Source of the DNA: Ophiothrix spiculata
Lineage: Eukaryota > Echinodermata > Ophiuroidea > Amphilepidida > Ophiotrichidae
Reading direction: 5' to 3' (one strand)
Assembly: GCA_000969725.1 (NCBI GenBank)
Contig: JXSR01S032913.1
DNA: 36,311 nt
Part shown: piece after piece, positions 1-9,089 of the stretch
How the letters are laid out: each line of letters begins with the position of its first letter
Position numbering within the stretch: position 1 is the first letter of the stretch
Made by a program: the position numbers and the translations under genes
Notes under the pieces: generated by a model
What the model was told of the DNA's origin: nothing
Seen by the model: the letters and a program-made list of their open reading frames with translations, nothing else
Databases searched by the model: none

Positions 1-687
1 GAAAATTTATGATTTTGTTTATTTAAATTCATACGGAACCTCCTTCCAAATTTTGAGATTTGTAACAAATATTTATTTTTGATCTTTTGGATTTTATAAC
101 ATTATGCTTAGATTCTCACTATTCGAATCGCACCCGAAATACCCGATATCGGCCTGGAATACCCCACATCTCAGTTCTATTCAAATTTTATCAGTGTAAA
201 ACGAAGTGACACAATCGCTATTCAGCTGGTATCACCTTCCTTCAAGTGTTCCTCGCAGACGACACAGCGATTTGACTTGCATCTGAAGTTGTCATGCTGG
301 ATGGGAGAATCATGTTCGTTTTTTAAAGGGGGGACCTTGGCACGGACTAGCATATCGCGGAGATTGCGGGAACGTCTGAAGGCTAAGATTGGGTCTGGAA
401 CAGCTCGTTGAAGGCGATCTGAAACGTGAAGAATATGATGATTAGTATTAGTGATGTCACGCAGGGGAGGGAGGTTGGGGTGGTAGGGATTCTGGTGTCG
501 GAAGTCTCCTGTGACTTCTCCTCCAGAGCTGTGGATCTGGGAATTGATCTGGCTCGGTTGATGGCATCTTGAACTTTCATGGAGCTGTGACCGCTTGAGA
601 CAAGGTGAATCTTGAGGTTATGTGCATGGTGGGAGAAATCATTATCGTTAGAACAGATGCGACGAAGAAAGAGGGCTTGGCTGTAGG

Positions 688-1763
688 CTATATCATTCTT
701 GCAGCTGCTCTGATGGGAACTAGATGAGTGCAGATACTGGTGTGTGTCAGTGGGCTTCGTGTAGAGATCAGTGACAAGAGTGCCCTCCTCCTTGCGAATG
801 GTGACGTCCAGAAAGTTGACCTGCCGGTGAGAAATTTCCGAGGTGAATTTGATGGTCTGTGGAAAGGATTCATGTGATCAATGAATGTGTGAAGGCTATC
901 TTCATCACGAGTCCATATGAAGAATACATCATCTATGTACCGCCACCATGTCCAAGGACGACAAGGCGCAGTCGCTAGCATCTGCTGCTCAAGTCTGGTC
1001 ATGAAAAGACAGGCGAATGAAGGTGCCATCCTTGTACCCATACTGGTGCCGAAGATCTGTAAATAATTTGTATCCATGAAAGTGAAATTATTTTTGGTTA
1101 GTACAAGGTCTGGGTGGGAGGGTTAGCATGGCCGTTTGCTGCAAGAGCATGCTGAAATACCTTCATCATGGGGGATGTTGGTGTAAAGGGAAGAAACATC
1201 GAATGTGCCTATAATTGCAGTGCTTGGTATCTGGTGCTTGATGTTCTCTAGCTTGCGTAAGAAATCGGGGGCGTCATGAATGTAGGAGGGAGCCTGTGGA
1301 ACAAGAGGTTTAATGAAATGGTCAATAAATAAAGAGATGCGTTCAGTGGGAGATCCGTTGCCACTCAAAATAGGACGTCCGGGGTTGCCCTCTTTGTGCA
1401 GCTTGGGGAGGAGGTAAAACCTTGCAGGCTTGCAGTCTCTGGGGATAGAAATTCAAAGGCTTTCTTCTCAGTTAGAATATCACGTGCAAACATGTCATTA
1501 AGAGTGTGTTGAATCTGATGGGAGAAATCATATGTGGGGTCTGAAACAAGTAAACTGTAATTAGTACGGTTATTGAGTTGGCGCATGGCTTCATCAATGT
1601 ACTTCTGGCGATCCATCACTACAACTGCCGAGCCCTTGTCCGCTTCCTTGATGATGATATCGGTACACTGTTGTAAGGAATTGAGTGCTTCACGTTCTTC
1701 TCTGCAGAGATTGTCATGTGCCCTGTTGGAAAAATTAGGAGAATGATTAACTGGAGAACTCAC
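688..1763 (-). pseudogene. Reverse transcriptase core of the Penelope-like element, broken into three frames
   Basis: Three overlapping minus-strand fragments make up the palm and fingers. Positions 1763-1365 carry the conserved ADKGSAVVVMD block. Positions 1368-1123 carry the first catalytic aspartate in FDVSSLYTNIP. Positions 1077-688 carry the MGTRMAPS block and the YIDD catalytic pair at residues 47-50 of that fragment. Shifts lie near 1430-1445, 1135-1150, about 1108 and about 870, where the expected family sequence continues in another frame. The catalytic residues themselves are intact; only the frame is lost. Several small indels with little motif erosion suggest a copy that died fairly recently, or sequencing errors in part of it. 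Confidence 0.9.
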
Positions 1764-1844
1764 AGCCTGGACATAAGTCTCAATGGGTGCTACCCTATTC
1801 TTAGGGGGAACCCATGTACTTTTCTTTCGAAAAGGATCAGGCTC

Positions 1845-1858
1845 GGGGGGGGGGGGGG
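1845..1858. repeat. G14 homopolymer at a frameshift in the retroelement
   Basis: A run of 14 G on the plus strand reads as a proline run on the minus strand. The retroelement frame upstream of the run does not match the frame downstream; a run of 12 or 15 would keep it open. Such a run is prone to both slippage and sequencing or assembly error. Confidence 0.85.
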
Positions 1859-2289
1859 CTCATCAAGGAAAACCTCTTGGAGTCGTATTCTGCGATAGTA
1901 GTCTGTGAGATCCTAGCTGACCTGCACCTGGTCGACTTCCTCTGGAGTGGGACAAAACTTAAGACCTTTAGAGAGGAGACCAATTTCTGCATCTGTAAGA
2001 ATGGAATAAGAAAGATTAACAACTGTGGAAGAAGTGGGTGCATTAATTACAGTGGGTGGTCTGGTAAATCTGGGTATGCTGCTGGTAAACCTGTTTATGC
2101 TGCTGGCGCTGCTCAATCAATGTTCCAACCTTTTTGTTTCTCTTTGCAATGCAACAAGTTCTGCTCTATGTCGGGACAAACAGCTATCAATATCATCATT
2201 AAACTGTGCAGCTGGATTCAAGTCCACGTTCCAAATTGGTGATTGCACTGACAAGAATATACAGAATATAAAATCGTATTATAATATGT

Positions 2290-3020
2290 GACCGTTCATC
2301 CCAAACCAGCCGTAAATGCCCCCTCTTTTCATTTTTACTTGTTTAATTATTTGCAAAGACCACGCTTTAAGAATTACAATGACACCTTAATGAACTTCAC
2401 ACGATTTCCAGAAGTCAAGTTATGGTCCGTCAAAGGTTGACAGGGAGTAAAACGTATAACTGAGATAAACGCGTTCAAAGATCAGTAAGCCATATATTTT
2501 CTTTTGATTGTCTTCAAAATATACAGATTTATTTCACATTTCCCATCATTTTCTTGAAGTGAAACTAAGCTGGTATTTTGTAGTAGGCACAATAATTGTT
2601 AATCTGTCAAAAATAAATTTCGGCAAATTACGACCTTGACATGTACTTTTACCTGTAGCGCAAAATGACGTTTCTGGAATTACGGCTCATACATACGCTA
2701 TCTACTCGGTCAATCGATTGGCTAATTGTCCGTCAGCTATTGAGGCTTAATGGCAAGCTGGAGCCAGCAGATAAGTAAATCTTTCTTAAATAGTGAAAAG
2801 GAACAAAAATGACTTAATAGAAAGATGTGACGATGTATTATCATATTTTGTTTTAGGATTTGAAAAAAAAAATGCCATACTGACACACATCATACTCTTT
2901 TGAATTATTAGTAATTCAATTAACAACATTGATAAGCTTATACATACATTTTGTATTAGAAACGCTTGCAGAGAAAAATGGGGATAAAAGAATTTTAGTG
3001 AATTTTTATTCTCAGGTAGA
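2290..3020. other. Unannotated AT-rich DNA with one dispersed repeat fragment
   Basis: No coding frame with family features is visible. Positions 2428-2477 match 25914-25963 at roughly 42 of 50 bases (shared core CAGGGAGTAAAA and GAGATAAACGCG), so this is a fragment of a repeat also present inside the hAT-type element at 25.6-27.1 kb. Nothing else is recognised. Confidence 0.5.
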
Positions 3021-3029
3021 AACAAGGGT

Positions 3030-3298
3030 TGGAGAAGTGGTAGTTCCCTCGCCTTGCAACAATGAGGTCCCGGGTGCGAGTCCCGCGCCCGACGCTTTAT
3101 GTGCATGGTTTTCAGTCCATGCTCGCTTCCGCAGGTTTTTCTCCGGGTACTCCGGTCTTCCTCCAGCATTCAAAACTGAATTTTAAAACATCTTTGAGCC
3201 CTGTTAAAGATAAGCTTCCTTTAGCTTACTTGGTACCGAGTACCAAGTTGGGTTTCCTTGGCGGAAGCCTAAACAAGATGATTTTGATTTTATTAAGA
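3030..3298 (+). repeat. tRNA-derived SINE, family 1, full-length-like copy
   Basis: The head has an internal RNA polymerase III promoter: an A-box-like TGGAGAAGTGG and, about 43 bases downstream, a B-box GGTGCGAGTCC. That spacing is normal for tRNA genes. A central region contains TTTTTCTCCGGGTACTCCGG, reminiscent of the conserved central domains shared by invertebrate SINE families; assignment to a named domain is not claimed. Near the 3' end are a perfect palindrome (ACTTGGTAC CGA GTACCAAGT, about 3228-3248) and the tail GGGTTTCCTTGGCGGAAGCC, followed by a short ATTTTG-type repeat. A related tail occurs at 33.5 kb with a (TTTC)n end. Short frames across it are spurious. Confidence 0.82.
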
Positions 3299-3673
3299 TA
3301 AGTCCATTTTTTAAGCTGTTGATTAAGATGAATGGAATATGAAATTTTACATCAAGCTGTCTCTCTACTTCTTTTTCCTCATCATTATCCATTAATTATT
3401 ATCAATTTTCATCATTAGTGCAAAGAGTTACTGATAAGCATCAATCTTATTTTTCTCACTGACTAATGTATCATCACTCTTGTGTATAATATTGTATTAA
3501 TTTTGGTTGGAGTTAGGGTTCATAAAATCATGTATAGCTGAAGTCACCAAAACTTACATCAAGTATTAGTTTTATTAACAAAGTTGAGCAAACATATTTG
3601 AATAAAAACATTAACCTCCTGCTTTCATCTTCAAGCAGCATTAGCAAAACGAATCACAAAACGTGCCTTTTAA

Positions 3674-3684
3674 AGTATATAAAA
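3674..3684 (+). promoter_or_regulatory. Candidate TATA box
   Basis: A TATATAAAA match lies about 70 bases upstream of an ATG at 3751 with a purine at -3 and G at +4. The spacing would place transcription start near 3705 and leave a short leader. TATA-like strings are expected by chance in DNA this AT-rich, so this is suggestive only. Confidence 0.3.
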
Positions 3685-3750
3685 CCCCAATAGAGCATAT
3701 TTTACAATATTACTTCTTTTGCTGAGCTTTACTCGAGAGACGTAGGGAAA

Positions 3751-3942
3751 ATGGCGGGATATCCGCTTGGAGAAAAGACAATTACGACTACATTAGCTAA
3801 GTATATGAATATGCAAACAGTTCTAAAGGAAGAAATTATAATTGGTCTTGATCGGAGTCTGGTTGCATCGACGTTTTACTACCGCTTTTTTCTGTTCATA
3901 AAGTTACAAGTAATTTGCTGCATGCACTTTGAAAACGTTTGG
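3751..3942 (+). CDS. Short ATG frame downstream of a TATA box; possible first exon
   Basis: A 64-codon frame begins MAGYPLGEKTITTTLAK in good Kozak context (AAAATGG) after a TATA box. The first ~40 codons have mixed, non-repetitive composition (charged, Gly, Pro, Thr). The last third is hydrophobic and aromatic and looks like random AT-rich DNA, so a real exon would end earlier. The only weak donor seen is AA|GTATAT near 3798. No domain is recognised and no partner exon could be identified. It could equally be chance. Confidence 0.2.
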
Positions 3943-3978
3943 TAAACCTCTTTTGTGTTGTATTTGAAATCATAATAG

Positions 3979-4028
3979 GTTTACCCAACATTTGTGTTGT
4001 TAATAGTCGGAATCAACGTTGGGTAATG
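3979..4028. repeat. Short inverted repeat (hairpin)
   Basis: Perfect 9-bp arms TTACCCAAC (3981-3989) and GTTGGGTAA (4018-4026), with partial pairing in the loop. Possibly the trace of a small inverted-repeat element; no function can be assigned. Confidence 0.45.
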
Positions 4029-4336
4029 TTAAACAATGTCGAATACATAATTAATTTCATTAAAATGAGATATTAAACTTTCTCCAGTCAATCTAACAAT
4101 CCCCATGTGTATCTATTAAAGTAAGTCGTTAAAATATTTTAAACCGTAAGTGGAGATCATAGCAAGTAATGTACAAGCCGATTGTCATAATAAACCTCTA
4201 TCTTCCTTCCTAACTCCTCCAACCTTGTTTCATTCTTGGATAAAATCATATGTTTGTATCAACATTGAGCGGGGACGCGGGGGAACCTTTTATTATGAAA
4301 GGCATTGAGATGTATAGAAAGACATGGAAACACGCT

Positions 4337-4357
4337 ACGGGTTTTCCTTGGCAAAAC
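4337..4357 (+). repeat. Possible SINE-tail hairpin
   Basis: GGGTTTT-CCTTGGC-AAAACCC closely resembles the 3'-tail stem-loops at 3248-3269 (GGGTTTCCTTGGCGGAAGCC) and 33530-33550 (GGGTTATCCTTGGCGGTTAGCC). All share CCTTGGC in the loop. No tRNA-like head is seen nearby, so this would be a 5'-truncated copy or a coincidence. Confidence 0.35.
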
Positions 4358-4566
4358 CCAAAATATTGCATCTTATTTCGATTTTTTGACCATACCCTGT
4401 TTAAAGGTATCAAAACTATATAAACGCTTGTGACAAAATAATGTAAGTCTTGTTAATTTATCACTAAAAATCATATGATTTTTCACCATTATACCTCCGA
4501 AATATTTTTTTGTTCATTTATTCATTTTTGTATTTTGATATGACGATTTTCTCACACTTCACAAAT

Positions 4567-4622
4567 CTCCATGAGCGTCAGTCCAAGAAGTGACGCTCTT
4601 TCCTGGACTGACGCTTATGGAG
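4567..4622. repeat. Compact 19-bp inverted repeat (hairpin)
   Basis: Arms CTCCATGAGCGTCAGTCCA and its complement differ at a single base and are separated by an 18-base loop that itself repeats GTGACGCTC. Both DNA strands could fold into a strong hairpin. It is shorter than a typical metazoan pre-miRNA and may be a relic of a tiny MITE. No target-site duplication is clear. Confidence 0.7.
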
Positions 4623-4629
4623 CTAATTG

Positions 4630-5285
4630 AATTTATAAATTATTTGTATGTTTTGTGGATAGTTTCTTGTTGATATTTGTCTGTGTTTACCTTGTTTTGA
4701 TTTTTCGTGATGAAAATGTGTTTTATCACGGTTGAAACATTAAGCCGGTTTTGTATAAATTTGTGAATTATTGGTAAGTCCGTATTTTTTGTTGTTTTTA
4801 TTTTGCACGCGTGAAGTATCTGTTTTAGGCCTACATACATATTAAATATTATTATGCATTTATATTTTCACCATACCAAGCCCAAGTTAATTAACTTGTC
4901 ACTAACTTTTAATATGGAAAATGGAGTGCTTTTAATAACAAAATAAAAAGATTGTAATGTACATATTCGTATTGTTTATTATTGTAGCTTAACCCTTTTT
5001 TAGTTTTTTCTCTATTGGAATCCAGTGGAAATTCTGAAGTATTCCACCTATTGACATAGTCATGTTGTTTTCTTTTAATTACAAGACTGTCATCTTTTAT
5101 TTCTCATGTTGTAAAAATACTTAAGGCAAAATATAATAGAAAAAGACAATAATGTAAAGGTGTTTTTTTAGCGATTTCACTCTAATTCAAGAATGCTATT
5201 ATTACACGTTGTTGGAATAACATGTCAATTGTAATAAATATCTCCAGATGACAATCTCACTTCCAGTGATAAAAAGTAATTCTTT
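4630..5285. other. AT-rich unannotated interval
   Basis: No gene, RNA or element was recognised; short frames here lack any family features. The interval ends at an AAC microsatellite. Confidence 0.5.
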
Positions 5286-5290
5286 AAAAA

Positions 5291-5315
5291 TAACAACAAC
5301 AACAACAACAGCAAC
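5291..5315 (+). repeat. (AAC)n microsatellite
   Basis: About eight AAC units with one CAG interruption, starting just after an A-rich run. Confidence 0.9.
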
Positions 5316-5324
5316 AAATGAATA

Positions 5325-5480
5325 AGGCCACAAGTGCTTTTCAGTTTTACGATGCCAGTCACGGTATTCTTAATTTGGCGTTGTCGCGTAATGCAGACGG
5401 TTTAAAGAGTGTAAGGTGTTTTTAAACTTTCCGTAAATAATGTTTCGGGCGGAATAACACATTGAGTGTCGAAGCCTATA
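5325..5480 (+). repeat. Diverged local repeat C, copy 1
   Basis: Shares an ordered series of words with copies at 6838-7095 and 7695-7930: a CACAAGTG-like start, GTTGTCGC..TAATGCA, a G..T-rich spacer, AAACTTTC, and AATGTTTCGGG followed by ACACA. The order is kept but similarity is low, suggesting an old tandem duplication or a very old interspersed repeat. Confidence 0.5.
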
Positions 5481-5754
5481 ATATCATTATTCATTATGTA
5501 CTTTTTTATTTGGTAATATTGTTTCGACGTCCTGGAATTCCTTAAATAATTGCCGACCAATTCAGCCATTTCTTTCCTTAATGTTACCTAATTCATCAGT
5601 AACGAGTTGAATGTAAAAGTCATTATATGATAAAAAAATAAAACATTAAAAATTGGTTGATGTAACAGTTTTCAGTCTAATAAAATTCAAAACTTACTTA
5701 TATCTAGACACGGCATTTCCCCAAAACCAGAAATAAAACTAACTAAATCAAACT

Positions 5755-6000
5755 CCGTCGATGAAAAAGCACCGTAGGTCTTAAAGTGTCATATCGATGT
5801 CTGCTTTATAGGTAAACGTACGTATACATAGTTGATACATACATAGTTGATACAAGTTCTGTCAGTTTCTCATTATTTGTTAAGTGATATCGTCTAGTGT
5901 ATAGTAATCTTCGTCGTCTTGTAAGACAAAAGATCAAATTTCTTTTTGATATGTGATTGGACATGTGAACAAAGCATGTGCCTAGACGTCTGGATATAAA
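5755..6000 (+). repeat. Diverged local repeat C-prime, copy 1
   Basis: Matches 8850-9085 in order: GGTCTTAAA, ATATCGATGTCTG, TAAGTGATAT.GTCTA, TTTCTTTT.GAT.TGTGA, and GTCTAGACG-like ends. This copy also contains an exact 15-bp tandem duplication (5824-5853). Together with repeat C it outlines an old duplication of the 5.3-6.0 kb block into 7.7-9.1 kb. Confidence 0.55.
5824..5853. repeat. 15-bp exact tandem duplication
   Basis: ATACATAGTTGATAC occurs twice head to tail. It is absent from the related copy at 8.9 kb, so it arose after the block was duplicated. Confidence 0.9.
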
Positions 6001-6240
6001 TATTTATAATTCTAATCAAATAAAGATAATTAACTTGTCTGCATAATCATGCCAGCTGCATGTTCAGCACAAGCTACATTATTTGTTGTACAATTTCACG
6101 AGTATGGGCTGAGAAATGAACACTTTATCTTATTCATACACAACAATGATTATAACAATTGTTCATAAATTAAATATCATTTTAATCTAATAAATTGTAT
6201 GTTTTTTTACAAAATACAACCATCCATCGTTCCATATTAT

Positions 6241-6300
6241 CAGTGGCGTAACCAGCGGGAGTGCAGGGAGGGCGGGATCCCCCAGAAAAATGTCAATATA
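6241..6300 (+). mobile_element. Possible 5' terminus of a hAT-type element
   Basis: CAGTGGCGTAACCAG followed by a G-rich stretch and GGGATCCCCC resembles the CAGTGGCGTAAC termini common among hAT-type DNA transposons in animals. No matching inverted end (GTTACGCCACTG) was found downstream, so only one end may be present. Confidence 0.4.
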
Positions 6301-6309
6301 AAGTACATA

Positions 6310-6830
6310 AAAATAAAATACACTGTGGATGAAGCTATGAAAAATTGTAACCCTCTTATGGGTTTATATTTTCAAAGTTTTCCAAAATTTCGCCAAAATG
6401 GTGCAAATTTTGTCAATATTAAAGAAAACACCCAAAATCTGCACCAACGTAGTTAATTTTTTTTAAAAGTAAAAATAGAATTTTTATGAATTTTAAGCAA
6501 CATTAGGGTGATTTGATACATGGAAAAATTGTGCGTGAACGTTGCGTGATTGACAAGTGGATATTCTATATAAATGTGTGGAACACAATCGGGAAAAGTA
6601 GAAATTAGAAAAAAAGAGGGCTCTTATTACAAGATCACCGCGTCTTGTGACATACTCTTTTATTTAAAATGAACCACTATTGAAATATTAAACTTATATT
6701 TTATTTCAAAATAATGTACTGAATATTGAACTTTGTAAGCTTTATGTGTAAAAATTACGTGCCACTAGTACATGGCATATCAAATTTTCTGTAAAATCTG
6801 CAAGAATAAAGAAACTAAATAAAAATAGAA
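6310..6830. other. AT-rich interval without recognised features
   Basis: Probable interior or flank of the degenerate element starting at 6241. Short frames here have no recognisable domain. Confidence 0.4.
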
Positions 6831-6837
6831 CATTACC

Positions 6838-7095
6838 ATAGGTGCTTATAGTTTCACAGTGACAGCTGAGATTAATGTTGTCGCCTAATGCACACAGTTG
6901 AATGAGTTGGAGGTGACATTCAAAACTTTCTTTTAATTAATGTTTCGGGATGACACACTTGGTTGTCACTCAGTCATTTTAATTGAGGTTGGCGAACCTT
7001 ACGTGAAATATGCCTTAATATTTTATATGCATTTCTCAGAGGAATACGACACTTCACGATGTCATGATTGATTTTCTTCCTTCAATTCATTGTTT
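6838..7095 (+). repeat. Diverged local repeat C, copy 2
   Basis: Best preserved of the three copies. It shares GAATGAGTTGG..ATTCAAAACTTTC, an ACTCAGT.AT block, GAATATG and GA.TACGACA with copy 3 (7695-7930), and TGTTGTCGC.TAATGCA and AATGTTTCGGG with copy 1 (5325-5480). The candidate signal-peptide exon lies just downstream. Confidence 0.6.
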
Positions 7096-7145
7096 GATAA
7101 CATTTGAGATATCGTTTAAAATACTTCATATTTTAAAATAAAGAC

Positions 7146-7248
7146 ATGTCACTATCTATATATCTTATTTTTATAAGTAATCTGTTAATATTCTTTTCTA
7201 TTTCATGTTACTGCCGTGTTACCAACGGTTTCCGTGATCAAAATATAG
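7146..7248 (+). CDS. Candidate first coding exon encoding a signal peptide
   Basis: From ATG 7146 the frame runs 34 codons and meets a consensus splice donor (ATAG|GTAAGT, intron from 7249) without a stop. The peptide starts MSLSIYLIFISNLLIFFSIS, a strong hydrophobic signal-sequence profile, then CYC and a hydrophilic RVTNGFRDQNI. The exon ends one base into a codon (phase 1), the usual phase for signal-peptide exons in animals. ATG context is fair (G at -3). No downstream exon could be assigned. AT-rich DNA readily yields hydrophobic frames, so this could be chance; the coincidence of start, signal, phase and strong donor is the argument for it. If real it would begin a small secreted or membrane protein of unknown family. 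Confidence 0.3.
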
Positions 7249-7694
7249 GTAAGTGCCTGAATTAAGCTACCTTTATCTCTACAACTGTATTCTGTGTACA
7301 ATCTCCAGGTACCATATCGGTAAATAAATTGTGTAGAGCGTCGTCTGCTAGGTTGAGAATGCCTTTTGGCAGACAGAACGTGACCATTGTTGCCTAAAAT
7401 TAATCTAAGAATATGTAGAAAATAGTATTTTTGTCAAAATTTTAAAGTTTATCCTGCTAATTGGACTGTTATTACATAATTCCTGATGACATTATTTTGT
7501 TTGAAGAAATTGTATGACATTTGGAGAACACAGGGTTTCTTGTTACTTGCACTATTTTCCCAATGGGCATGGGCGCATAAAAACTGACGCGTGGCTTTGA
7601 TGCGCAGTATCTCAAAAACTTCGCCTCGACCATATTTTTGTTCAAGCACAAGGTAACCAGTCATGGCGTTTATTGACAGGTCACTTTGAATGTT

Positions 7695-7930
7695 AAGTCA
7701 ATGTCCACAAGTGTTTACGGTGACGCATATATAATATAGCCAGCGGAATGAGTTGGTATTCAAAACTTTCCTGTATCGGGATAATAACAAATGTGATTGT
7801 AACTCAGTAATCCTAATTTTAAAATAAATGCAGGCTAATTTTTCATGGAATATGTCTAGGTATTATAAGTCCTCTAAAGGAAATTCCATATTTGAAGAAC
7901 GACATGATTTCATATGAAAAAAAAAGGAAT
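7695..7930 (+). repeat. Diverged local repeat C, copy 3
   Basis: Aligns in order with 6838-7095 through GAATGAGTTGGTATTCAAAA, AACTCAGTAAT, GGAATATG and GAACGACATGATT. Just downstream an ATG frame (7904-7973) also reaches a donor-like CACG|GTAAGG in phase 1, but it encodes a charged, Lys/Asp-rich peptide with no signal sequence. Confidence 0.55.
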
Positions 7931-8205
7931 AAGACAGAAGATCAGGATTTAAATGATGATCTCAAAGTCCACGGTAAGGTTGACTTCTAATTGCTAGTGT
8001 TACGTGTGTTATTATGCTAAACACACGAAGGGCGATTCCGAAGCAAAGTATGTGACCGAAAAATTGAACTTTTAAATGGCCACAGAACCTAGCAGACATT
8101 GAATACACGAGTTTGTTGTTGATAATGGTGCTCACTGTTGGGATCAAGATATGTAGGTGTTTAAAGATTAAATTAATTGCCAAGCCTATGAATAAAGGTC
8201 ATGTA

Positions 8206-8446
8206 ACGTTCGGTAACGTTTGTGACATCGCACGGAAATGGTTTTTTGCTCCATATGACTTCAAAGTAAAACATGACATGCTAGAGAATTTTTATTGTGC
8301 TTTTCACAGATGAGGGATAACATATTTACAAATATTTGATAAAAATGATAGGGAATTCTATCGTCAGGATTTTTTTTAATGCAATGTTTTGTTAGGTAAC
8401 GTTTGTGACTTTTGATGTAACTTTTTGATAACGTTTGTGACATTTT
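8206..8446 (+). repeat. Three copies of a TAACGTTTGTGAC motif
   Basis: TAACGTTTGTGAC occurs at about 8213, 8398 and 8432, twice preceded by GG and twice followed closely by AT or TTTT. The sites are irregularly spaced. They may be remnants of a minisatellite or transposon subterminal repeats. Confidence 0.55.
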
Positions 8447-8849
8447 TGAATTAAGACATGTGCTCATTCATGCACATGTACATTCATACTTTTCACGTAC
8501 CAAGTAACAAACGTATGAATGAAAAACCTGCTTATGTGGTCGAGTTTCATTTTCACTGGAATGAGCCATTTGCAAAGGACATAATATCCGACTTATTGAC
8601 CAACAGTTGGAACCCAGTAGTTGTGCTTTTGTCGTCGTAATCCTCGATCTGACAAAGGAAATGCTCTCCAAGATAAGATAAAAATAAAAGAATCTCAGAA
8701 ATTCTTTAAAAATGAAAATTTGATCGAGATCCGTACTGACAGCAATAATTTTACTTATGGCTTCAATACATTTGAAGAGAATTAAAAATTCGAGTTCTGT
8801 GCTTTTCATGTATTGGTTGCATCCAGAAAGGTGCTTCTTAGTATCTCTG

Positions 8850-9085
8850 TCGAAAAAAAGACGCCAATTGGTCTTAAAATGCAATATCGATGTCTGGTTA
8901 ATAAGTGAAAACTAAAACACCATTAATGTAATTTCTTTTAACATCTCATTAGTTCCTAAGTGATATAGTCTACAGTAGTCTAATCTTTACCGACTTTAAT
9001 TCAACATCTCATTTTATGGAGGATTTAGTTTCTTTTCGATGTGTGAAGTAAAAGATTAATGCGCCAGTCTAGACGCATGGAAAAT
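8850..9085 (+). repeat. Diverged local repeat C-prime, copy 2
   Basis: Partner of 5755-6000 with the same block order (GGTCTTAAA, ATATCGATGTCTG, TAAGTGATAT.GTCTA, TTTCTTTTCGATGTGTGA, GTCTAGACG). The distance between repeats C and C-prime is longer here than at 5.3-6.0 kb, so extra DNA (about 7.95-8.8 kb) was gained here or lost there. Confidence 0.55.
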
Positions 9086-9089
9086 CGAT

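Larger units (their letters stand above)
243..2240 (-). mobile_element. Decayed Penelope-like retroelement (reverse transcriptase region)
   Basis: Minus-strand remnant of a Penelope-like element, a retroelement class whose reverse transcriptase is related to telomerase. Reading 5' to 3' on the minus strand it shows an N-terminal block with LTDAEIGLLSKGLKF (about 1.95-2.02 kb), the EADKGSAVVVMD block (about 1.63 kb), LPKLHKEGNPGRP (about 1.38-1.42 kb), FDVSSLYTNIPHDEG (about 1.2 kb), GTSMGTRMAPS (about 1.03 kb), YIDDVF (928-939), and the C-terminal SRNLRDMLVRAKV followed by a Cys motif (CKSNRCVVC, about 255-285). These blocks and their order are typical of the family. Coding is broken by in-frame stops (2117-2119 and 1913-1915) and several frameshifts. 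Frame is lost at about 243 with no GIY-YIG endonuclease visible, so the 3' end is truncated or the copy belongs to an endonuclease-poor lineage. It is certainly non-functional as assembled. Confidence 0.93.

Noticed and set aside
1-240. Search for a GIY-YIG endonuclease continuing the retroelement to the window's left edge
   Set aside because: None of the three minus-strand frames shows the GIY, YIG or downstream motifs; stops are frequent.
8468-8884. 138-codon minus-strand open frame, the longest outside the retroelement and the gap
   Set aside because: Rich in Phe, Ile, Lys and Ser as expected of AT-rich DNA, with no recognised domain or signal. Its start overlaps repeat C-prime, whose other copy has a stop just before the homologous position and diverges immediately after. 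A plus-strand frame overlaps it as well.
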